Of a stretch of 64,000 nucleotides of DNA, positions 58,300 to 64,000 are shown one piece after another. Position 1 is the first letter of the stretch. The number at the start of each line of letters is the position of its first letter. The DNA is from an uncultured Roseovarius sp. (GTDB lineage Bacteria > Pseudomonadota > Alphaproteobacteria > Rhodobacterales > Rhodobacteraceae), in contig CANNCP010000005.1 in NCBI GenBank assembly GCA_947503145.1, positions 62,001 through 126,000 of the forward strand. The letters run 5' to 3'. Under the pieces are notes generated by a model. The model made no database searches and was not told where the DNA came from. It was given only the letters and a program-made list of their open reading frames with translations. The translations under genes were made by a program, and so were the position numbers.

Positions 58300-59229
58300 A
58301 TGACAGATATCTCGCCGATAAACTGGCTGCGCCTTCTGGCTCTGGGTACCATTTTCGGCGCGGCCTTCATGTCTACAGCCGTCGCCCTCGAAGGAGTCGG
58401 GCCGCTTACAGTTGTCGCCTTCCGGCTCGGGGTTGGTGCGGGCTTGCTGTTGACCATCGCGCATTTTCGCGGGGTTGGCCTGCCATCTTTGCACGGACCG
58501 AAGGCGGGCAGGATCTGGGCCTCTGCCACCGGTATCGGCGTCTTTTCCAACGCATTGCCGTTCTTCATGCTCAGCTGGAGCCAGCAATTCGTAGCGTCCG
58601 GCTTTGCGGGGGTCTGCATGGCGGTCGTGCCGCTGCTGATCCTGCCGCTGGCGCATCTGCTGGTGCCGGGTGAGCAGATGAACCTGCGCCGGTTCATCGG
58701 CTTTGTGATCGGCACCTGCGGGGTATTCGTGCTGATCGGCCCAGCAGCCTTTACCGTGACGGGTGCAGAATTCGAGAGCATTGCGCGCATCGGCTGCGTG
58801 GCGGCGGCGCTTTGTTATGCTATCGGCGCAATCATCATACGGCTGTGCCCGGACGTCGACATGATCTCGCTCTCGGCGGCGGGGCTGACCATCGCGGCGG
58901 TACTGTTCGTCCCCTGTGCCCTGGCAGTCGAAGGAATCCCGACGGACGTGCCGATGAGAAGCCTGCTGGCGCTTGTGTATCTCGGGGCATTGCCCACTGG
59001 GGCGGCGCAGATCCTGATGGTGCTGATCATCCGCAGCGCCGGGCCGGTCTTTATAAGTCTGGTCAATTATCAGGTGCCGATCTGGTCGGTGGTGCTGGGG
59101 ATCGCCTTTCTGGGCGAAGAGCTGCCGTCGGGCATGCTCTGGGCGATGGTTCTGATCCTGTCGGGTGTCGCCCTTAGCCAGGCGGGTGCGCTGCAACGGC
59201 TCTTTGCCAGACGCGCCAACCGCGGCTGA
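58300..59229 (+). CDS. EamA/DMT-family transporter
   Basis: About 309 residues with ten helices in two EamA repeats (about 10-145 and 155-290; the second repeat contains GALPTGAAQILMVLIIR). These are drug/metabolite transporters; amino-acid export is possible. Start at ATG 58300 with GGAG upstream. Confidence 0.9.
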   Translation: MTDISPINWLRLLALGTIFGAAFMSTAVALEGVGPLTVVAFRLGVGAGLLLTIAHFRGVGLPSLHGPKAGRIWASATGIGVFSNALPFFMLSWSQQFVASGFAGVCMAVVPLLILPLAHLLVPGEQMNLRRFIGFVIGTCGVFVLIGPAAFTVTGAEFESIARIGCVAAALCYAIGAIIIRLCPDVDMISLSAAGLTIAAVLFVPCALAVEGIPTDVPMRSLLALVYLGALPTGAAQILMVLIIRSAGPVFISLVNYQVPIWSVVLGIAFLGEELPSGMLWAMVLILSGVALSQAGALQRLFARRANRG

Positions 59230-59237
59230 AGATAAAA

Positions 59238-59278
59238 GCGTTTCGCAAGAATCCTGCGTCACGGCTTTTGCGAAACGC
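59238..59278. repeat. GCGTTTCGCAA hairpin between EamA and folP
   Basis: Perfect 11-bp arms GCGTTTCGCAA (59238-59248) and TTGCGAAACGC (59268-59278) with a 19-nt loop. Belongs to the dispersed AAGCGTTTCGC family. It sits between convergent genes and is probably a terminator. Confidence 0.6.
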
Positions 59279-59279
59279 C

Positions 59280-60290
59280 TTAGCCCGTGACCGCACGCCA
59301 GAGGGCAAGTGCGGCGCGAGTGGCATCGACATCATGCACGCGCAAGACCTGAGCGCCCTGCGCAACCCCGGCCAGCGCCACGGCCACTGATCCGGGCATG
59401 CGAGCGCCTGCATCTGGCGTGCCGCCGATATCCCCGATGAACCGTTTGCGTGAAGCCCCCAGAAGGACCGGACAGCCAAGCCCGTGAAACAGGCTGAGAT
59501 TATGCATCAGCGTCAGGTTGTGGGCCTGTGTCTTGCCGAACCCGATGCCGGGGTCGACGATGATCCGTTCGCGCGGGATACCCAACGCCACCAGCGCCGC
59601 GACACGCGCCGCCAGGAAGTCATAGATATCAAGCGCCACATGATCATAGCGCGGATATTTCTGCATCGTTTCAGGATCGCCCTGCGCATGCATCACGCAG
59701 ACCGGCAGCCCGGCCTCGGCGCAGAACGGCGCGAGTGCAGCATCAAAGGTGAAGCCCGCCACGTCATTGACGACATTTGCCCCGGCGGCATGCGCCGCGC
59801 GAGCCACTGCCGCCTTGCGCGTATCAATCGAGATCGGCAGATCGAGCACGGCGCGGACTGCCGTGATCACCGGCGCGGTACGACGGATTTCTTCGTCCAC
59901 GTCCACTTTGGCGGCGCCGGGGCGGGTGGATTCACCGCCCACGTCGATCATATGCGCCCCCTCTGCCATCATCGCCTGTGCCCGCGCCACCGCGTCGGCA
60001 AAGACGTGATGTTCTCCGCCATCTGAAAAGCTGTCGGGCGTCACGTTGAGGATCCCCATCAGCCGGGGCCCGGCAAAGTCGAGCGTTGCGATCGGCGCGC
60101 GGGGGGCGGTCAAACGCTGGTGCATATCGGCGGGCAAGTCTGTTGCCGGGATCAGCCGCGATGTGCCGCCGCGCTGCATTTCCTCGACAGTGTCGAACCA
60201 GGTCCAGCCACCAGCCAGCGGCAGCGCACCTACGGGGCGCAGGTGATCGGTACGGGGGATCGGCCGGTAATAGAGCTGGTTCATGGGCAT
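59280..60290 (-). CDS. folP: Dihydropteroate synthase
   Basis: Couples pABA to dihydropterin pyrophosphate in folate synthesis; target of sulfonamides. The 336-residue protein has an N-terminal extension of about 60 residues before ILNVTPDSFSDGG at 80-92 and MIDVGGESTRPGA near 117-129. PISIDTRKAAVA and VLLGASRKRFIG are further signatures. Cotranscribed with folB, which starts upstream. Confidence 0.96.
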   Translation of the reverse strand: MPMNQLYYRPIPRTDHLRPVGALPLAGGWTWFDTVEEMQRGGTSRLIPATDLPADMHQRLTAPRAPIATLDFAGPRLMGILNVTPDSFSDGGEHHVFADAVARAQAMMAEGAHMIDVGGESTRPGAAKVDVDEEIRRTAPVITAVRAVLDLPISIDTRKAAVARAAHAAGANVVNDVAGFTFDAALAPFCAEAGLPVCVMHAQGDPETMQKYPRYDHVALDIYDFLAARVAALVALGIPRERIIVDPGIGFGKTQAHNLTLMHNLSLFHGLGCPVLLGASRKRFIGDIGGTPDAGARMPGSVAVALAGVAQGAQVLRVHDVDATRAALALWRAVTG

Positions 60291-60317
60291 ACCGTGTCCG
60301 GCGACTGGAGAAAGATA

Positions 60318-60336
60318 CCCCGGATCAGGTCCGGGG
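60318..60336. repeat. Dispersed palindrome CCCCGGATCAGGTCCGGGG
   Basis: Exact reverse complement of the 16052-16070 element. Lies between the folP start and folB stop within the fol operon. Confidence 0.7.
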
Positions 60337-60357
60337 CGGGCAATGCATGCAGGGCGG

Positions 60358-61290
60358 TCACAGGCCTGACTGCGCGATGTCCTGCATCAGCAAGGGCACA
60401 GAAACCGGGCCGGCAGGTGGTGCCTCGCCGATCAGCAGCAGGTCCGAGGCGTCGATATGCTCGGCGAACCAGGCGGCCAGCGTAACCGGATCGCCAACAT
60501 CGGCGCCGGGTCCGTCCACCGCATCAAGCACGATCTTGGACGGAGCCCAGACGATGATCTGGCCATTTTTCATCGCCCAGTCCAGCTCGGTTCTTGTGTC
60601 CACCACCACGCAGCGTTCGTCACAGCTTGCCAGTACCCAGGCATTCTGTTCGATGGCCAGCAGATCGACCCGGCGCTGTGTCATGCGGTGCCCGGTTTGC
60701 GGTGCGGGCAGGTCGGCAGGCCCGACACAGAGAACGACTGGCTCGGCCCGCTGTTCAAGCTGATCAAGCCAGCGCTGCAGATGCGGCGAAGTGACAGCGG
60801 CGTTAGTCAGATACACCACATGCGGATGCGGCCCGGTGTCGGCATGGAGCGAAACCGGCTTGGTCTTGAGATCGTCGACAGAGCGGACAATCTCGACCCC
60901 CAGCGCGCCCGGACCACGATCCAGTTTTTCGATCCGCACGAAGGTGCGCACCGCCTGCGGCTCTTGCAGGATGCGTTCGGCGATACGTTCGGCGAGGGTT
61001 TCGAGCAGGTTCAGCCGCTCTTCTGCCAGTTCTGCGGCGATGGCTTCGGTCACGCGGTCGTAGCTGAGGATGCGGTCCACATCATCGTCTACCGGATCCG
61101 CGATGGGCCGAACCTCGACCACTACGTTAAAGCAGATGCGCTGCGTCTTGCCGCGCTCGGCCTGAAACGCACCTATCTCGACCGTGACGATATGATCGCG
61201 CAGTGAAATCCGGTCGAGCGGGCCGTCGGGGGCCGTGGCGTCGGCCCGCGCATCGGGGTGCTCGAATGCCAGTCGGGTTTCGGTGGTCAT
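60358..61290 (-). CDS. folB: Dihydroneopterin aldolase with C-terminal amino-acid-kinase-like half
   Basis: Residues about 25-140 are FolB: DRISLRDHIVTVEIGAFQAE, YDRVTEAI at 78-85, LNLLETLAERIAERIL at 93-108, and the catalytic Lys122 in RIEKLDRG. Usual FolB has about 120 residues; here 170 more follow. Their layout, SPHLQRWLDQL near 168-178, VVLCVGPADLP at 185-195, VWAPSKIVLDA at 247-257, LAAWFAEHIDASDLLLIGEA at 271-290, follows amino-acid-kinase-like proteins of the MfnE type, but the glycine-rich phosphate loops (GGS, GGG) are missing. I infer a degenerate kinase fused to FolB. Confidence 0.9.
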   Translation of the reverse strand: MTTETRLAFEHPDARADATAPDGPLDRISLRDHIVTVEIGAFQAERGKTQRICFNVVVEVRPIADPVDDDVDRILSYDRVTEAIAAELAEERLNLLETLAERIAERILQEPQAVRTFVRIEKLDRGPGALGVEIVRSVDDLKTKPVSLHADTGPHPHVVYLTNAAVTSPHLQRWLDQLEQRAEPVVLCVGPADLPAPQTGHRMTQRRVDLLAIEQNAWVLASCDERCVVVDTRTELDWAMKNGQIIVWAPSKIVLDAVDGPGADVGDPVTLAAWFAEHIDASDLLLIGEAPPAGPVSVPLLMQDIAQSGL

Positions 61291-61351
61291 TGCAGCGCTC
61301 CGCTATTCAAGTCGGGACGCAATGGAACGCCCGGTGCGCGCCTAACATGCC

Positions 61352-61373
61352 CCAAGGCGTAGCACAAACAGGA
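61352..61373 (-). promoter_or_regulatory. folB upstream copy of the ruvC element
   Basis: In the folB direction: TCCTGTTT then GTGCTACGCCTTGG, without the extra C of the ruvC copy. It lies 62-83 bp before folB, in the gap after the SleB-type gene. A shared promoter element or a dispersed repeat. Confidence 0.4.
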
Positions 61374-61394
61374 TGCAGGACCGACTCCGGAGCC

Positions 61395-62003
61395 TCAGTT
61401 TTGCGACACGCGCTGCGGCTGGCGGTAGAAATGATGCACGCCGATGGTGGCCGTACGCGCAAAGACGCGCGACCAGCGCGGGCTGACGGCGCGGGTGTGG
61501 TAATGCGTGGCACCCTTGGTCAGCGGGCGCGTGGCGCCCTTGACCATGACCTTGGCGATCTTGCCGACGCGCTCGAACGCATGCGGCTCTGCGATCACCT
61601 CTTTGTGGCCGTCGCATGTATAGGTAAACTGGCACTGGTATTTGCGGCCAGTGCCCTGCCGGATCACACCGCAGATCGTGTTCGGAAAACCCGAGCTGTC
61701 GACGCGGTTCATGATGACCTCGGCCACGGCGAACTGGCCCTTGATGCTCTCGCCGCGCGCTTCGAAGTAGAGCGCCTCGGAGAGGCATTGCCATTCGGCA
61801 TTGCCTTTGGCCGGTTTTTGCGCATCGAGCCAGTTGCGGGAATAGGCGAATTCTCCGTCGGAGGATTTCAGGTAGCTGGCCAGAGTGGCCTCCGGCATGG
61901 CGCTGAGCGCGCGGCGCTCCTGGCCCAGCAGCTTCTCGACCGGCGTGTCTGCCGCAGCCATGCCAACCCCGGCCACAAGGGCCATCAATACGATCCGAAA
62001 CAT
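61395..62003 (-). CDS. SleB-type cell wall hydrolase (Hydrolase_2)
   Basis: Secreted peptidoglycan hydrolase. Signal peptide at about 1-19 ([19 protein letters not shown]). SleB domain at about 70-195: [15 protein letters not shown] with the catalytic Glu, [20 protein letters not shown], and C-terminal [14 protein letters not shown]. SleB enzymes outside spore formers work in growth or remodelling. Single gene. Confidence 0.92.
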   Translation of the reverse strand: MFRIVLMALVAGVGMAAADTPVEKLLGQERRALSAMPEATLASYLKSSDGEFAYSRNWLDAQKPAKGNAEWQCLSEALYFEARGESIKGQFAVAEVIMNRVDSSGFPNTICGVIRQGTGRKYQCQFTYTCDGHKEVIAEPHAFERVGKIAKVMVKGATRPLTKGATHYHTRAVSPRWSRVFARTATIGVHHFYRQPQRVSQN

Positions 62004-62180
62004 CTTTTTTCCTTGTCAGCGACGAGGGAGCAGACCCCCAGCTTTCGGGCGATGTAGCCAATTTGGCTCAAATCGTCCAGCCTTGCGCCGGTTTAGCGGT
62101 TTCAGGCGCGATTTCCTGCCGTTGGCGCGGGCTTAGAAAAAGGCCTGAACCACCTCATCTGGTGGGGCATTCCGCGCAAC

Positions 62181-64000
62181 CTACCCGATCTTGTCACGTA
62201 CAGCCAGCTGTGCGGCAGCCAGTCGCGCCACCGGAACCCGGAAGGGAGAACAGGACACATAGTCGAATCCGGCGGCCCGGCAGAAGGCAATCGATTCGGG
62301 GTTACCACCATGCTCGCCGCAGATCGACAACACCAGATCGGGCCGCGCGGCGCGCCCGCGCTCGGCCGCGATTTGCAGCAACTCGCCCACACCGTCGGTA
62401 TCGAGCGTATGGAACGGATCCTCGGGGTAGACCCCCAGCCGGACATATTCGGACATGAACCGGCCCGCGTCATCGCGGCTGAGCCCATAGGTCATCTGCG
62501 TCAGATCATTGGTACCAAAGCTGAGAAACGACACTTGCGGCGCAATCTCGGCGGCGCGCAACGCGGCGCGCGGGGTCTCGACCATGACGCCGAGGCGGTA
62601 GGTAAAGTCCTGCCCGGTCTCGGTCCGGACCGCCGCTGCTACCGCATCGACCCGCGCCTTGACCAATTCGACCTCGCGGCTGGCCGAGACCAGCGGAATC
62701 ATGATCTCGGGTACGATGGGGTCGCCCTCGCAGCTGACCTCCAGCATCGCCTCAAAGATGGCGCGCGACTGCATCTCGTAGATCTCGGGCACGGTAATCC
62801 CGAGGCGTACACCGCGCATGCCCAGCATCGGGTTGTATTCGCTCAGCGCGTCAACCCGGCGTGTCACGACCGACAGCGGCAGGTCCAGCGCCTCGGCCAG
62901 TTCGCGCAGACCGGGCCGGTCGGACGGCAAGAATTCATGCAGGGGCGGATCAAAGAGCCGAATGCAGACCGGCTGGCCGTGCATGATGCGAAAAAGATCG
63001 GCAAAGTCGGCGCGCTGCATCGGCAACAGCAGCTCCAGCGCGGACGCCCGGTCGGCGCTGGTATTGGCAAAGATCATCTCGCGCATGACGGTCATGCGGG
63101 TTTCGTCAAAGAACATGTGCTCGGTCCGGCACAGACCGATTCCCTGCGCCTTGAAATTGCGCGCAACCAGTGCATCCGCGGGCGTGTCGGCGTTGGCGCG
63201 CACCGCCAGATCACGCACATCATCGGCCCACCCCATGAGCACACGAAAACTGTCGTCATGGCCCGCGTCCAGCAACGGTGCCTTGCCAAACAGAACCTGC
63301 CCGTTGGTCCCGTCGACGGTGATCACGTCACCCTCGTACAGCACCCGGCCATCAGGTGCGGTCAGCCGGTTCTTGCCCGTCTGGAATCGCAGGTCCGACG
63401 CCCCCACGACGCAGGGCAGGCCGATACCGCGCCCGATCACGGCGGCGTGGCTGGTCATGCCGCCGCGTTCGGTCAGGACGGCAACCGAGGCATGCATGCC
63501 GCGGATATCCTCGCTGCTGGTCTCGCGCCGCACCAGCACGCAGGCCTCGCCACGCGCGGCGGCGGCCTGCGCAGCTGTGGCGGTAAAGACGATCTGTCCG
63601 GTGGCCGCACCCGGACTGGCGGCGATGCCGGTGCCGATCACGTCGCGTGGCGCCTCCGGGTCCACCTGTCGGTGCAACAGCTCGTTCAGTGCGCGCGGCT
63701 CAATGCGCATCAGCGCCTCTTCGCGAGAGATGATCCCATCTTCGGCCAGGGCCACGGCGATGCTGACGGCGGCCCGGGCATTGCGCGCCACGCGCACCCC
63801 GTCGAGCACGAAGAGCTTGCCATTGTTGATGGTGAATTCGCACTGCATCTCTTCGCGCAGCCGGGTCCGCATCAGCGCGGTGTGATCCTTGAGCTGGGCA
63901 AAGGCCTCTGGTGCCAGCTCTTCCAGCGACGGGCCGCGCGGGTCGCGCCCCAGATAAAGCGCATTGACACCCGAGCTGAGGGCGTCGCGGCCCTGGCTCT
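62181..64000 (-). CDS. ppdK: Pyruvate phosphate dikinase, 5' end beyond window
   Basis: Reversible conversion of pyruvate, ATP and phosphate to PEP. The frame is open through 64000; about 606 C-terminal codons are seen. Features: LEELAPEAFAQL near the edge, CEFTINNGKLFVLDG, the phosphohistidine domain with GGMTSHAAVIGRGIGLPCV, and the PEP-binding barrel with FLSFGTNDLTQMTYG and CGEHGGNP. It shows GVNALYLGRDP in place of the usual GT- motif. Full-length PPDKs have about 880-900 residues, so about a third is missing. Confidence 0.95.
   Translation of the reverse strand, partial: SQGRDALSSGVNALYLGRDPRGPSLEELAPEAFAQLKDHTALMRTRLREEMQCEFTINNGKLFVLDGVRVARNARAAVSIAVALAEDGIISREEALMRIEPRALNELLHRQVDPEAPRDVIGTGIAASPGAATGQIVFTATAAQAAAARGEACVLVRRETSSEDIRGMHASVAVLTERGGMTSHAAVIGRGIGLPCVVGASDLRFQTGKNRLTAPDGRVLYEGDVITVDGTNGQVLFGKAPLLDAGHDDSFRVLMGWADDVRDLAVRANADTPADALVARNFKAQGIGLCRTEHMFFDETRMTVMREMIFANTSADRASALELLLPMQRADFADLFRIMHGQPVCIRLFDPPLHEFLPSDRPGLRELAEALDLPLSVVTRRVDALSEYNPMLGMRGVRLGITVPEIYEMQSRAIFEAMLEVSCEGDPIVPEIMIPLVSASREVELVKARVDAVAAAVRTETGQDFTYRLGVMVETPRAALRAAEIAPQVSFLSFGTNDLTQMTYGLSRDDAGRFMSEYVRLGVYPEDPFHTLDTDGVGELLQIAAERGRAARPDLVLSICGEHGGNPESIAFCRAAGFDYVSCSPFRVPVARLAAAQLAVRDKIG

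Overview
The window reads as a chromosomal segment of an alphaproteobacterium of the Rhodobacterales (roseobacter group). The signs are high-GC coding sequence, the gene order ybgC-tolQRAB-pal-cpoB-tilS-ftsH, ruvCAB, a phosphatidylcholine synthase, an aa3 oxidase subunit IV of the alphaproteobacterial type, a TRAP transporter of the TakP kind, and many families seen mainly in this order (DUF1127, DUF484, DUF6173, DUF6522, Hint-domain proteins). I found no tRNA, rRNA, CRISPR array, insertion sequence or phage gene.

Layout. 1-10.1 kb, minus strand: Tol-Pal envelope operon with tilS, ftsH and a truncated trans-aconitate methyltransferase at the edge. 10.2-14.9 kb: ruvCAB Holliday-junction genes, a DUF1127 gene, prmA, and an MFS gene with a large internal deletion. 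15-25.8 kb: housekeeping genes (priA, fructose-6-phosphate aldolase, gdhA, DUF484-xerC, pcs, ogt-trpA, ychF). 25.8-27.6 kb: an operon of an ECF sigma factor, a cupredoxin and a His-rich secreted protein, with no visible anti-sigma gene. 27.6-28 kb: a broken nhaA piece. 28-34.2 kb: a probable nitrosative/oxidative stress region: group III truncated haemoglobin, AhpD-like protein, DUF6522, NsrR-like Rrf2 regulator, di-iron repair protein Ric, an orphan cytochrome oxidase subunit I, and catalase. 35.1-39 kb: a TRAP transporter whose small permease carries an unusual N-terminal TM2-like and coiled-coil extension. 39-59 kb: transporters, acyl-CoA dehydrogenase, threonylcarbamoyl-AMP synthase, MBL hydrolase, the small oxidase subunit IV, a GlxA-type regulator, a CtrA-boxed glycosyltransferase, two overlapping Lrp genes, a Hint protein and ilvC. 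59-64 kb: folP, an extended folB, a SleB-type hydrolase and a partial ppdK.

The most interesting signals are: a FolB protein whose C-terminal half looks like a degenerate amino-acid-kinase (MfnE-like) domain; the extended DctQ; the sigma/cupredoxin operon with an ECF-type promoter; a mirrored pair of 20-bp elements between the Rrf2 gene and ric; tandem CtrA boxes before the glycosyltransferase; a near-perfect 18-bp palindrome before ilvC; and several dispersed palindromic repeats at gene ends. All family calls come from reading the sequence; no database search was run.
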